A DNA stretch of 64,000 bases from Rubrivivax sp. Its GTDB lineage: Bacteria; Pseudomonadota; Gammaproteobacteria; Burkholderiales; Burkholderiaceae_C. Positions 44,494 through 53,953 of the stretch are shown piece after piece. The position numbers were made by a program, and so were the translations under genes. The notes beneath the pieces were generated by a model that worked only from the letters and a program-made list of their open reading frames with translations, was not told where the DNA came from and searched no databases. Where the stretch lies: positions 368,926-432,925 of the forward strand of contig JAIXSE010000015.1 in NCBI GenBank assembly GCA_027484825.1. The letters run 5' to 3'. Each line of letters opens with the position of its first letter. Position 1 is the first letter of the stretch.

Positions 44494-45507
44494 GTGGACC
44501 GTACCGAGCGCTTCTACAAGATCGAAATGCTGATCCGCAGCCGCGGCTGCGTCAGCTTTGCGGAGTTGAGGGAGGCCTTGGAGGTGTCCCCGGCCACGCT
44601 CAAGCGCGACTTGCAGTACCTGCGGGAGCGGATGGACGCCCCGATCGAATACGACCCGTCAGACAACGGCTATCGCTTCGGTGAGCAGTGGCGCGGGCAG
44701 CGGCATGAACTGCCCGGCGTCTGGTTCAGCGAGAAGGAGCTGCATGCGCTGCTGACCATGCATCAGCTGATGGCCAGCCTGGATGACAACGGTCTGCTCA
44801 ACCGGCATTTGCAGCCCATGCTGGACAAGCTGCTCGGCATGCTGGGCGGGGACGGGCAGCAGGCGCAGGAAATGACGCGTCGCATCAAGCTCATCTCCAC
44901 CGCCCGGCGCCGGGTGGCCTCGGAGCATTTCGAGACGGTGGGCAGTGCGGTGGTCAAGCGCCAGCGTCTGCGCATTCGTTATCGCAAGCGGGGGCAGGGG
45001 GGCGGCGCGGTGAGTGAGCGGGAGGTGTCCCCGCAGCGCCTGGTGCACTACCGCAACACCTGGTACCTGGATGCCTGGTGTCACGGCAGTCAGGGCCTGC
45101 GGCGCTTTGCGCTGGATGCCATGGAGCAGGCGGAACCGGTGGACGGAGCGGCGCTGCACAGTCTGCCGCTGCCGCAGCTGGAAGAGGAGCTGGACCAGGG
45201 CTACGGCATCTTCGCCGGGGGCGACCCGCAGTGGGCCACGCTGGTGTTCAGTGAGAGTGCTGCGCCGTGGGTGGCGAGCGAGGAGTGGCATCCGTCCCAG
45301 CGCAGCGAATGGCTGCCCGACGGGCGCTGGCGGCTGGAGATTCCCTTCGTGGACGCCACCGAATTGCTGATGGACCTGCTGCGACACGCCGGGCAGGTGG
45401 ACGTGGTGTCGCCGCCCTCGCTCAGGGAGGCTTACGCACAGCGCTTGCGCACGGCGGTGGCGGCGCTGGACAAAGCGCCGAACGCGGGCACGCCTCAGCA
45501 GTCCTGA
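44494..45507 (+). CDS. WYL-domain transcriptional regulator (YafY type)
   Basis: A 337-residue DNA-binding regulator: helix-turn-helix at residues 1-60 (FYKIEMLIRSRG, FAELREALEVSPATLKRDLQYL), a helical linker, then a WYL domain (VVKRQRLRIRYRKR; SPQRLVHYRNTWYLDAWCH) and a C-terminal WCX-like domain. AAGGAG at 44482-44487, 6 nt before GTG at 44494, fixes that start over the longer upstream frame. WYL proteins sense nucleotides or nucleic acids. It probably regulates itself and the divergent HNH-like gene. Confidence 0.88.
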   Translation: MDRTERFYKIEMLIRSRGCVSFAELREALEVSPATLKRDLQYLRERMDAPIEYDPSDNGYRFGEQWRGQRHELPGVWFSEKELHALLTMHQLMASLDDNGLLNRHLQPMLDKLLGMLGGDGQQAQEMTRRIKLISTARRRVASEHFETVGSAVVKRQRLRIRYRKRGQGGGAVSEREVSPQRLVHYRNTWYLDAWCHGSQGLRRFALDAMEQAEPVDGAALHSLPLPQLEEELDQGYGIFAGGDPQWATLVFSESAAPWVASEEWHPSQRSEWLPDGRWRLEIPFVDATELLMDLLRHAGQVDVVSPPSLREAYAQRLRTAVAALDKAPNAGTPQQS

Positions 45508-45513
45508 AGCGGC

Positions 45514-46122
45514 CTATGCGCCGGATTCGTCCTTGTCGCTGGCCTGCTCGGCCGCATACTGGGCCAGCCGCTCGCTCTTCCAATAGACATCGTCGCCGCC
45601 CTTGCCATCCAGGTTGGCGCGATTGAGCACGCGAGCCAATACAAACAGCAGATCCGACAGCCGGTTCAGGTAGTGGCGCGGGGCGGTGTTGAGCGTCTCC
45701 TGCTGGGCCAGGGTCACCACCGCACGTTCGGCCCGGCGAGCCACGGTGCGGCACACATGCGCCAGCGCGGCGCTGCGCGTGCCGGCGGGCAGGATGAATT
45801 CAGCCAGGCGCGGCAGCGTGGCGTTGTAGTCGGCCAGGGCCTGGTCCAGCTGCAGCACGGCGGCTTCTTTCAGCAGGCTGTAGCCAGGCATGCAAAGCTC
45901 GCCGCCGAGGTTGAACAGCTCATGCTGGATGACCACCAGCAACTCCCGCACATCCTCCGGCAGCGGCTCGGCCAGCAGCACGCCGATCTGCGAGTTCAGC
46001 TCATCCACGTCACCCATGGACTGCACACGCAGGTGGTCCTTGGGCACACGGGTGCCGTCACCGAGACCGGTGGTGCCGTCGTCGCCGGTACGGGTGGCGA
46101 TTTGAGAGAGTCGGTTGGCCAT
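45514..46122 (-). CDS. PduO-type cob(I)yrinic acid a,c-diamide adenosyltransferase
   Basis: A 202-residue ATP:corrinoid adenosyltransferase. The N-terminal ATP-binding motif TRTGDDGTTGLGDGTRVPK, the GDVDELNSQIG block and the basic RTVARRAERAVV helix are the PduO/MMAB pattern. It makes adenosylcobalamin from cob(I)alamin and ATP in the cytoplasm. No other cobalamin gene lies nearby and I find no cobalamin riboswitch. It converges on the WYL gene, with 6 bp between stops. Confidence 0.93.
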   Translation of the reverse strand: MANRLSQIATRTGDDGTTGLGDGTRVPKDHLRVQSMGDVDELNSQIGVLLAEPLPEDVRELLVVIQHELFNLGGELCMPGYSLLKEAAVLQLDQALADYNATLPRLAEFILPAGTRSAALAHVCRTVARRAERAVVTLAQQETLNTAPRHYLNRLSDLLFVLARVLNRANLDGKGGDDVYWKSERLAQYAAEQASDKDESGA

Positions 46123-46184
46123 GGATGCGTTTGCGTCAAGCGGCTGGAAAACTCAGCATCTTGCCGCAGAACGCAAACCCCTGT

Positions 46185-46670
46185 TCAGTGACGGCGACCG
46201 CTGCGATGAAACAGCGGGCGCTGCGCCCCACCAGCCGGCGAGAGCACGGGAGGGGTGTGGCGCAAGCGTCGACCTTGCACAGTGCGCTTGAGGGCCTGTT
46301 CAACGGGTGTCGTGTGGGCGGCGTGATGGGCGTGTTGGGAGTGGGAGGTCTTCATCGGATGCGCGGTCTGGAGAGGCGGTGACGCTGGTTGCTGCGCCGG
46401 CTGCCGTGATGGCTGCAGTGTGGAGAGGCCATTGCTGAGCGCGTCTTCAGCCGCTTGTGCACCGGGCAGCTGACGCAACTGGTCCAGCCACCACACCCGC
46501 AGCCAGTCAAACCGCAAGCTGACCAGCATCGACAGGGTCAGCAGCACCAGGAACAGGGTCCACACGACGTCCGCAGACATCCAGAGCGTCTGCAGCGAGG
46601 CGCCGGGCGCTGTTGGCGGCGGCATGGCGGACAGTGTTGAGTTCACGGGGAACGTGAGGGCGGAGGACAT
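46185..46670 (-). CDS. Hypothetical single-pass membrane protein with His-rich tail
   Basis: A 161-residue protein with one strong hydrophobic segment at about residues 33-53 (VVWTLFLVLLTLSMLVSLRF) and a Gln/Pro/Ser- and His-rich C-terminal part (SHSQHAHHAAHTTP). AAAGGAG about 7 nt before the ATG supports it as a real gene. I do not recognise the family. It lies between the adenosyltransferase and a divergent FAD oxidase gene. Confidence 0.6.
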   Translation of the reverse strand: MSSALTFPVNSTLSAMPPPTAPGASLQTLWMSADVVWTLFLVLLTLSMLVSLRFDWLRVWWLDQLRQLPGAQAAEDALSNGLSTLQPSRQPAQQPASPPLQTAHPMKTSHSQHAHHAAHTTPVEQALKRTVQGRRLRHTPPVLSPAGGAQRPLFHRSGRRH

Positions 46671-46796
46671 GGGGAACTCCTTTCAACAACGGCATGATGA
46701 TGCTGTCACTGTGAGGGTTCGCTGGCAAGGGGCCGGCGCTTGCCGGTAGCGCTTCCTACAATGATCGATCCGGTCCCGCCGCCGCAGGAGAGTCCC

Positions 46797-48233
46797 ATGA
46801 ATGCGCCCGATGCGTTTGAAGCCCCTCAAGACCCCTGGACCCGGCTGAGCCATCGGCCAGTGCCGGACGCCATGCGAGCGGCGCTGAAGATGCATTTCGG
46901 CCCGCGCTGCAGTGAGGCGCTCGCGGTCCGTGAACAGCATGGTCGGGATGAATCCCCCATCGATGTGGCCCCGCCTGATCTTGTGGTGTTTGCGCAGGGC
47001 AATGAAGATGTGGCGGCCGTCCTGGCCCTGGCACATGCGCACCAGGTGCCGGTGATCCCCTACGGCGCCGGCACGTCTTTGGAGGGGCATCTGCTGGCGG
47101 TGCAGGGCGGGGTGAGCCTGGATGTCTCGCAGATGAACCGCATCCTCGCGATTCATCCCGACGACCTGACGGTGACCGTCCAGGCAGGCGTCACCCGCCA
47201 CCAGCTCAATGCGGAGCTGCGCCACCTGGGCCTGTTCTTCCCGATCGACCCTGGCGCCGATGCCACCCTGGGCGGCATGACGGCCACCCGCGCCAGCGGC
47301 ACCAATGCCGTTCGCTACGGCACCATGCGGGAGAACGTGCTGGGCCTGACGGTCGCCACGCCGCAAGGCGAGCTCATCCACACCGGCACGCGGGCCCGCA
47401 AGAGCAGCGCGGGGTATGACCTGACGCGTCTGTATGTCGGCAGCGAAGGCACGCTCGGCGTGGTCTGCGAGGTGACGCTGCGGCTGTATCCGCTGCCCGA
47501 GGCGGTGTCCGCGGCCGTTTGTTCCTTCCCCAGCATCGATGCGGCGGTCCGCACCACCATCGACATCATCCAGATGGGCGTGCCGATTGCGCGCTGCGAG
47601 CTGCTGGATGCGCATGCGGTGCGGGCGGTGAATCGTCATGACCGCCTGACGCTGCCGGAGTGTCCGATGCTGCTGATGGAATTTCACGGCTCGCAGGCGG
47701 GGGTGCAGGAGCAGGCCACCACGGTTCAGGCACTGGCCCGCGAAAGAGGGGGGACTGATTTCGAATGGGCCACGACGCCGGAGGATCGGACGCGCCTGTG
47801 GACGGCGCGCCACCACGCCTATCTATCTGCCCTGCAGATGCGGCCGGGATGCCGCTGCGTCACGACCGACACCTGCGTGCCGATCTCTCGCCTGGCGGAG
47901 TCGATCCATGCATCGGTGCAGGAGGTGGAGGCCAGCGGCCTGCCCTATTTCATCGTCGGTCATGTGGGGGACGGCAACTTCCACCTGGGCTATCTCATTG
48001 ATCCGGACCAACCGCAGGAACGCGCCCTGGCCGAGCGGCTGAGCGCGCAGATGGTGGCCCGGGCCTTGGCGCTGGAAGGCACCTGCACCGGCGAGCATGG
48101 CATCGGGCTGCACAAGCAGTCCTTCCTGCTGGATGAAGCCGGCGCGGGCGCGGTGGCGCAGATGCGGGCCCTCAAGCGTGCGCTGGACCCGCACAACATC
48201 ATGAACCCGGGGAAGATCTTCGTGCTGGACTGA
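46797..48233 (+). CDS. FAD-linked oxidase, GlcD/D-lactate dehydrogenase type
   Basis: A flavoenzyme of 478 residues in the FAD-binding PCMH family. PYGAGTSLEGH is the FAD-binding loop; VQAGVTRHQLN, PGADATLGGMTATRASGTNAVRYG and SAGYDLTRLYVGSEGTLGVV belong to the same domain. The C-terminal GHVGDGNFHLGYL and GTCTGEHGIGLHK fit D-lactate or glycolate dehydrogenase subunits. AGGAG 6 nt before ATG at 46797 fixes the start. It lacks iron-sulfur Cys motifs, so it resembles cytochrome-type D-lactate dehydrogenase. The electron acceptor is unknown. Confidence 0.9.
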   Translation: MNAPDAFEAPQDPWTRLSHRPVPDAMRAALKMHFGPRCSEALAVREQHGRDESPIDVAPPDLVVFAQGNEDVAAVLALAHAHQVPVIPYGAGTSLEGHLLAVQGGVSLDVSQMNRILAIHPDDLTVTVQAGVTRHQLNAELRHLGLFFPIDPGADATLGGMTATRASGTNAVRYGTMRENVLGLTVATPQGELIHTGTRARKSSAGYDLTRLYVGSEGTLGVVCEVTLRLYPLPEAVSAAVCSFPSIDAAVRTTIDIIQMGVPIARCELLDAHAVRAVNRHDRLTLPECPMLLMEFHGSQAGVQEQATTVQALARERGGTDFEWATTPEDRTRLWTARHHAYLSALQMRPGCRCVTTDTCVPISRLAESIHASVQEVEASGLPYFIVGHVGDGNFHLGYLIDPDQPQERALAERLSAQMVARALALEGTCTGEHGIGLHKQSFLLDEAGAGAVAQMRALKRALDPHNIMNPGKIFVLD

Positions 48234-48266
48234 AGTCTTGGCCCAGTTGGCGCGACGCCTGGCTGT

Positions 48267-49865
48267 TCAGTGCTGCGGCGCCGGCACGCTCCATCGGCGG
48301 GTGACGTCGCCTCGGCCGTTCACGCTTTCCAGGTGCACGCCGAAGCCCCACAGCCGCGCCACATGCTTGAGCACCTCCTGCGCTTCATCATGCAGGGGCC
48401 GGTCCAGGTGCTGGGTATGACGCAGCGTCAGGGACCGGTCGCCGCGCAGGTTCACATTCCAGACCTGGATGTTGGGCTCGCGGGTGGACAGGTCGTACTG
48501 CCGCGACAGGGCCTGACGCACATACTGGTAGCCCGCCTCGTCATGGATGGCGGAGATTTCATAGTCCGACAGCTTCTCGTCATCCAGGATGGAGAAGAAG
48601 CGGAAGTCCCGCATTAGCTTCGGGCTCAGGTATTGGGCGATGAAGCTTTCGTCCTTGAAGTTGCGCATGGCGTGATCCAGCGTCGGGAGCCAGTCGGTGC
48701 CGGCGACGCTGGGGAACCACTCGCGATCTTCAGGCGTTGGGTGCTCGCAGATGCGCTTGAGGTCGGTGTACATCGCAAAGCCCAACGCGTAGGGGTTGAT
48801 CTGCGACATGGGTGGCTGTGACACCACATTCGTGTGGGACTTGAGCCATTCAATCATCATGCCGTCCGACAGATAACCGTCGTCGTACATGGTGTTGAGC
48901 AGCCGGTGATGCCAGAAGGTGGCCCAGCCTTCATTCATCACCTGGGTCTGGCGCTGCGGATAGAAATACTGCGCGATCTTGCGCACGATCCGCACGATCT
49001 CGCGCTGCCAGGGTTCCAGCAGCGGTGCATTCTTCTCGATGAAGTACAGCAGGTTCTCCTGCGGCTCGTCGGGAAAGCGGCGCTTCTCCTCGGCCTTGGC
49101 TTCATCCTCCTGGCGACGGGGCAGGGTGCGCCAGAGGTCATTCACCTGGCGCTGGGCATAGGCCTCACGGTCCTTGCGCATGGCCTGCTCCTGGGCCAGC
49201 GACAGCTTGGCCGGACGGCGGTAGCGGTCGACGCCATGGTTCATCAGCGCATGGCAGGAATCGAGGGTGGCTTCCACCGCATCCAGCCCATGCCGCTGTT
49301 CGCAGTCGGCCACATAGTTCTTGGCGTAGACCAGGTAGTCGATGATGGACGAGGCATCCGTCCACATGCGGAACAGGTAGTTGTTCTTGAAGAAGCTGTT
49401 GTGACCGTAGCAGGCATGCGCAATCACCAGGGCCTGCATGGCCAGGGTGTTTTCCTCCATGAGGTAGGCAATGCAGGGATCGGAGTTGATCACGATCTCA
49501 TAGGCCAGGCCCATCTGCCCGCGCTTGTAGTTGCGCTCGGTGGCGATGAACTCCTTGCCGTAGCTCCAGTGGCGATAGTTCACCGGCATGCCGACGGAGG
49601 CATAGGCATCCATCATCTGCTCGGCGGTGATCACCTCCAGCTGGTTGGGATAGGTGTCCAGCCCATAGCGCTCGGCGGTCTGCCGGATGACGTCGTGGTA
49701 CTGCTCGATCAGATCGAAGGTCCAGTCGCTGGGCGAGGGCAGGGGCTGCTCGGGTCGCCGCGCCAGCGGCTTCATGTGGGTCAGCGGTGCCTTGGTGCGG
49801 CGCCCGCCGTATTCGGCCTCGTTGAGGCCGGCGCTGACCGTTCGGCGGTTTTCGATGCTGCTCAT
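48267..49865 (-). CDS. SpoVR family protein
   Basis: A 532-residue protein like E. coli YcgB and Bacillus SpoVR. Long stretches match the family (MMDAYASVGMPVNYRHWSYG, YLMEENTLAMQALVIAHACY, NEGWATFWHHRLLNTMYDDG, NVNLRGDRSLTLRHT). SpoVR has been linked to spore cortex in Bacillus and to stress survival elsewhere; the biochemistry is not known. GGAGGG is 7 nt before ATG at 49865. An in-frame ATG at 49928 overlaps the yeaH-like stop by 4 bp and is an alternative. It is the third gene of the prkA-yeaH-spoVR operon. Confidence 0.92.
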   Translation of the reverse strand: MSSIENRRTVSAGLNEAEYGGRRTKAPLTHMKPLARRPEQPLPSPSDWTFDLIEQYHDVIRQTAERYGLDTYPNQLEVITAEQMMDAYASVGMPVNYRHWSYGKEFIATERNYKRGQMGLAYEIVINSDPCIAYLMEENTLAMQALVIAHACYGHNSFFKNNYLFRMWTDASSIIDYLVYAKNYVADCEQRHGLDAVEATLDSCHALMNHGVDRYRRPAKLSLAQEQAMRKDREAYAQRQVNDLWRTLPRRQEDEAKAEEKRRFPDEPQENLLYFIEKNAPLLEPWQREIVRIVRKIAQYFYPQRQTQVMNEGWATFWHHRLLNTMYDDGYLSDGMMIEWLKSHTNVVSQPPMSQINPYALGFAMYTDLKRICEHPTPEDREWFPSVAGTDWLPTLDHAMRNFKDESFIAQYLSPKLMRDFRFFSILDDEKLSDYEISAIHDEAGYQYVRQALSRQYDLSTREPNIQVWNVNLRGDRSLTLRHTQHLDRPLHDEAQEVLKHVARLWGFGVHLESVNGRGDVTRRWSVPAPQH

Positions 49866-49924
49866 GGATTCACCCTCCAAAGGCCGGTCCGTACTGCCTG
49901 CTTCGTGCGGCGCTTGAGCGGACG

Positions 49925-51208
49925 TCATGCGGTGACGCCCTCTTTCTTGAAGAGATCACGGAAGACGGGATAGATCTGGGCCACCTCCACCGCCTTGCGC
50001 ATGGCGAAGTGGGGATCTTCCTCCGCCAGCCGGGCGTATTCCTCCCAGAGGTTCTGCTCCGCCTCGGCCACCTGGACGTAGGCGTAGTAGCGGCACAGCG
50101 GGAGGATCTTGTCGGCCAGCAGTTCGCGGCAGCGGCCGCTGTCGTGGTGCCAGTTGTCGCCGTCGCTGGCCTGGGCACCGTAGATGTTCCATTCGTTGGC
50201 CGGATAACGGGCGCGGATGATCTCCTCCATCAGCACCAGGGCCGAGGACACCACGGTGCCGCCGGTCTCGGTGGCGTGGAAGAAGTTCTGCTCATCCACC
50301 TCCTGCGCCTGGGTGTGGTGACGGATGAAGACCACGTCGATCTTTTCGTAGTGACGGGTGAGGAAGAGGTAGAGCAGGATGAAGAAGCGCTTGGCCAGGT
50401 CCTTGCGGCTCTCGTCCATGGAGCCGGACACATCCATCAGGCAGAACATCACTGCGCGCGTGGTGGGCTGCGGCACCTTGACGCGGTTGCGAAAGCGCAG
50501 GTCGATGGGGTCGAGGAAGGGGATGGCGGCGATGCGCTGGCGCAGCAGCACGATGCGGGCTTCGGTTTCAGCCAGCAGTGCCTTCACATCCGGCTTGCCG
50601 GCGTCTTCCAGCTGCAAGGCTTCCAGGCGGGCTTCGAGCTCATGCAGTTCGCGCCGCTTGTCCATGCCCAGGGCGATGCGACGGCCCAGCGCGCCCCGCA
50701 TGGAGCGCACTACATGCAAGTTGGTGGGCGTGCCGTCGGTGACATAACCGGCGCGTACCGTCTTGTACTCCGGCGTTTCCGCCAGCGTGGTGCGGGCGAG
50801 ATTGGGCAGGGCCAGGTCCTCGAAGAAGACCTGCATGAATTCTTCCTTGCTAAGGTGAAAGACGAAGTCGTCCTCGCCTTCGCCGGAATCACTGGCCTGG
50901 CCGCCGCCTTGGCCTTGCCCACCGCCTTGCGGCTTGGGCACCCGATCTCCCTTGATGTGCTCGGTATTGCCGGGCCGCACCACTTCCCGCGTGCCGCCCT
51001 CACCATGACTGAACACGGGTTCCTTCAGATCGCGCTTGGGAATGTGGACATCTTCGCCGCGCTCCATGTCCCGGATGCCACGCTGGTCCACCGCACGCCG
51101 CACCGCGTCCCGAATCTGGTCGCGATAACGGCGCAGGAAGCGTTCCCGATTCCCGATCGATTTGTTCTTTCCCGAAAGCCGTCTGTCGATGATCTGTTGA
51201 AGCGTCAT
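49925..51208 (-). CDS. YeaH/DUF444 family protein
   Basis: A protein of 427 residues. It starts MTLQQIIDRRLSGKNKSIGNR as in YeaH and has VMFCLMDVSGSMDESRKDLAKRF, a von Willebrand A-like metal-binding (MIDAS) motif DxSxS. A low-complexity Gly/Gln stretch (GGGQGQGGGQ) lies near residue 100. The gene product partners PrkA/YeaG in stress response. The start at 51208 is chosen over an in-frame ATG at 51289 that would run into the GC-rich repeat. GAGG precedes it. Confidence 0.9.
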   Translation of the reverse strand: MTLQQIIDRRLSGKNKSIGNRERFLRRYRDQIRDAVRRAVDQRGIRDMERGEDVHIPKRDLKEPVFSHGEGGTREVVRPGNTEHIKGDRVPKPQGGGQGQGGGQASDSGEGEDDFVFHLSKEEFMQVFFEDLALPNLARTTLAETPEYKTVRAGYVTDGTPTNLHVVRSMRGALGRRIALGMDKRRELHELEARLEALQLEDAGKPDVKALLAETEARIVLLRQRIAAIPFLDPIDLRFRNRVKVPQPTTRAVMFCLMDVSGSMDESRKDLAKRFFILLYLFLTRHYEKIDVVFIRHHTQAQEVDEQNFFHATETGGTVVSSALVLMEEIIRARYPANEWNIYGAQASDGDNWHHDSGRCRELLADKILPLCRYYAYVQVAEAEQNLWEEYARLAEEDPHFAMRKAVEVAQIYPVFRDLFKKEGVTA

Positions 51209-51316
51209 AAAACAACCTCTGGGGATCTCCCCCAATGGGCCAGCAAGATTCATCCCGCCCCACGCCCAGCCCATTACGTCAACGAACAAGTCCCATCACC
51301 CCACCGAGGCCTTCCC

Positions 51317-51399
51317 AAGCGGCACCCGGGGATCTGGCTCCGCCAGTCCCCTGGGTGCGCCCCCCTGGGGGGGCTCGCGCAGCGAGTAGGGGGGGGACC
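51317..51399. repeat. GC-rich intergenic repeat inside the stress operon
   Basis: This is a diverged copy of the repeat at 12.1-12.7 kb, recognisable by GGGGATCTGGCTCCGCCAG and a run of C and G ending GCGAGTAGGGG. It lies between prkA (stop at 51406) and the yeaH-like gene, where an RNA hairpin could lower downstream expression or protect the prkA transcript. Confidence 0.65.
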
Positions 51400-51405
51400 C
51401 ATCCA

Positions 51406-53328
51406 CTAGCTAGATTTGCGCACCCGCAGGTACCACTCGCAGAGCAACCTCACCTGCTTGGGCGTGTAGCCCTTGTCCACCATCCGTTGAACGAAGTTCT
51501 CGTGCTTCTTCGCCTCGTCCGCACTGGCCTTGGCGTTGAAGCTGATGACCGGCAGCAGTTCCTCGGTGTTGGAGAACATCTTCTTCTCGATCACCGTGCG
51601 CAGCTTTTCATAGCTGGTCCACGCCGGGTTCTTGCCCGAGTGATTGGCCCGGGCCCGCAGCACGAAGTTCACGATTTCATTGCGGAAGTCCTTGGGATTG
51701 CTGATGCCTGCGGGCTTCTCGATCTTTTCCAGCTCCGCATTCAGGGCCGAGCGGTCAAAGACTTCACCGGTGTCGGTGTCCCGATATTCCTGGTCCTGGA
51801 TCCAGTAATCCGCATAGGTCACATAGCGGTCGAAGATGTTCTGGCCGTATTCGCTGTAGCTCTCCAGATAGGCGGTCTGGATCTCCTTGCCGATGAACTC
51901 CGCATACCGCGGGGCCAGCACTTCCTTGATGAAGCCGATGAACTTCTGCTCGGAGTCCTGGGTGAACTGCTCCCGCTCGATCTGCTGCTCCAGCACATAC
52001 ATCAGGTGCACCGGATTGGCCGCGACCTCGGTGGAATCGAAGTTGAAGACCTTCGACAGGATCTTGTAGGCGAAGCGTGTGGAGATGCCGGCCATGCCTT
52101 CATCCACCCCGGCATAGTCCCGGTATTCCTGCAGGGACTTGGCCTTGGGGTCGGTGTCCTTGAGGTTGTCACCGTCGTAGATCTGCATCTTGCTGAAGAT
52201 GCTGGAGTTCTCCGGTTCCTTGAGCCGCGTCAGCACCGCAAACTGCGCCATCATCTTCAGCGTGCCGGGGGCGCACTTGGCTTCCGCCAGGGACGAGTTG
52301 CGGATCAGCTTCTCGTAGATCTTCACTTCCTCGCTCACCCGCAGGCAGTAGGGCACCTTGACGATGTAGATGCGGTCGAGGAAGGCCTCGTTGTTCTTGT
52401 TGTTGCGGAAGCTCTTCCATTCGCTCTCGTTGCTGTGGGCCAGCACGATGCCGTCGAAGGGAATCGCACCGAAGCCCTCGGTGCCCTTGAAGTTGCCTTC
52501 CTGCGTGGCCGTCAGCAGCGGATGCAGCACCTTGATCGGCGCCTTGAACATTTCGACGAATTCCAGCAGCCCCTGATTGGCCAGGCACAGACCGCCGGAA
52601 TAGCTGTAGGCATCGGGGTCGTCCTGCGCATAGGTCTCGAGCTTGCGGATGTCGACCTTGCCCACCAGGGAGCTGATGTCCTGGTTGTTCTCGTCGCCCG
52701 GCTCGGTCTTGGCCACGCCGATCTGCTTGAGCACACTGGGGTGGCGCTTGACCACCTTGAACTTGCGGATGTCGCCGCCGAATTCATCCAGTCGCTTCAC
52801 CGCCCATGGGCTGAGGATGCGGTTGAGATATCGACGCGGAATGCCGTATTCACGCTCGAGCAGCGGGCCGTCTTCCACCGGGTCGAACAGGCCCAGCGGA
52901 GACTCGTTCACCGGAGAGTCCTTCAGCGCATAAAAGGGCACCTGCTCCATCAGCTGCTTGAGCCGCTCCGCGATGGAACTCTTGCCACCGCCCACGGGCC
53001 CCAGCAAGTAGAGGATCTGCTTTTTTTCCTCCAGACCCTGGGCCGCATGGCGGAAGTAGCTCACCACCTGCTCGATGGCGTCTTCCATGCCGAAGAATTC
53101 GGCGAAGGCGGGGTAGATCTTGATGACCTTGTTCTGGAAGATGCGCGACAGGCGCGTGTCGTTGCGCGTGTCCAGCATCTGCGGCTCACCGATGGCCTTG
53201 AGCATGCGCTCGGCGGCGGTGGCGTAGGCCAGCGGGTTGCGTTTGCATTCCTGGAGGTATTCCTCCAGGGTGAGCTCTTCGACCTTGCTCCGTTCGTATC
53301 GTGCCGCGAAATGGCTGATCACATCCAT
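51406..53328 (-). CDS. prkA: PrkA-family serine protein kinase (YeaG)
   Basis: A 640-residue protein of AAA plus C-terminal kinase-like architecture. Walker A is LLGPVGGGKSSIAERLK near residue 105, and ATQEGNFKGTEGFGAIPFDGIVLAHSNESEW is the family block. GGAGG is 6-7 nt before ATG at 53328; the TTG at 53340 is not used. PrkA/YeaG acts in nutrient-stress and stationary-phase survival, and the operon prkA-yeaH-spoVR is the conserved arrangement, often under RpoS. Some related proteins act as proteases rather than kinases. Confidence 0.93.
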   Translation of the reverse strand: MDVISHFAARYERSKVEELTLEEYLQECKRNPLAYATAAERMLKAIGEPQMLDTRNDTRLSRIFQNKVIKIYPAFAEFFGMEDAIEQVVSYFRHAAQGLEEKKQILYLLGPVGGGKSSIAERLKQLMEQVPFYALKDSPVNESPLGLFDPVEDGPLLEREYGIPRRYLNRILSPWAVKRLDEFGGDIRKFKVVKRHPSVLKQIGVAKTEPGDENNQDISSLVGKVDIRKLETYAQDDPDAYSYSGGLCLANQGLLEFVEMFKAPIKVLHPLLTATQEGNFKGTEGFGAIPFDGIVLAHSNESEWKSFRNNKNNEAFLDRIYIVKVPYCLRVSEEVKIYEKLIRNSSLAEAKCAPGTLKMMAQFAVLTRLKEPENSSIFSKMQIYDGDNLKDTDPKAKSLQEYRDYAGVDEGMAGISTRFAYKILSKVFNFDSTEVAANPVHLMYVLEQQIEREQFTQDSEQKFIGFIKEVLAPRYAEFIGKEIQTAYLESYSEYGQNIFDRYVTYADYWIQDQEYRDTDTGEVFDRSALNAELEKIEKPAGISNPKDFRNEIVNFVLRARANHSGKNPAWTSYEKLRTVIEKKMFSNTEELLPVISFNAKASADEAKKHENFVQRMVDKGYTPKQVRLLCEWYLRVRKSS

Positions 53329-53953
53329 GCTGACCTCCAACAGTTAGTCGTTTGGGAGGCGAGGCGTAGCCCTTTGGGGCCCGCATCGTCCAGGAAGTTC
53401 TGGCGACGTCCGTGACTCAAGGCGTCATCAGAGCTTTCCGAGCTCAGCGTGGAATCAGCAATCTCAAAGCATCAACAGTCTCAACGGTCTCATCAGTCTC
53501 TGCGCATCAACACTCGATACGGGTCTCACCGGTCAACGGATCATCAACCCTGGGAACGACATGCGGAAGAGCACGCCGTCCTTGAGGTCAACACTACCTG
53601 AAAGCGGCCGGTCCCCACAACGGATTTCAGCAGGAGATTCAACAAGAGAGGGCAACAGTCCGCTTCCATCGGGTTTCCATCGGGTTTCCTGCGAGTGTCC
53701 CTGTGGCTTTCGAGCAGCGTTCATGCCGGTTGGCATGCTCGCCCCCACGTTACTGGCAAACCGGCACCCCATGCTGACGCAAAGCCTCATGAGCTGCTGC
53801 GCTGTGCGCATGAAGCCTGTGCTGCCGATGAGGCTTTGTCCGGTCGATGCTACGCCCATCAGCGGCGATCTGCGATAGCAACAGGTGACCCCACGACTAC
53901 AACGGCGTGCAATCCTCCCCGTTGACTGAGGGGGGCTTGGGGTATTTCCCGGG
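53329..53953. other. Intergenic region upstream of prkA and downstream of parB
   Basis: About 625 bp. The prkA promoter should be in 53340-53500. The stretch 53455-53545 is rich in repeated TCATCA/TCAACA and GTCTCA words. A 12-bp tandem pair lies at about 53667-53690 (CCATCGGGTTTC twice). Open frames on both strands are unsupported, so I call no gene. Confidence 0.4.

Noticed and set aside
45508..46184. Cobalamin riboswitch near the adenosyltransferase
   Set aside because: The short upstream region has none of the conserved B12-box words I can recognise.
51235..53415. 726-codon plus-strand frame opposite prkA
   Set aside because: Antisense shadow of prkA, which has full-length family similarity and a good ribosome-binding site.
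53533..53859. 108-codon minus-strand frame between parB and prkA
   Set aside because: Unsupported start, odd Met-rich composition, and an equally long frame on the opposite strand.
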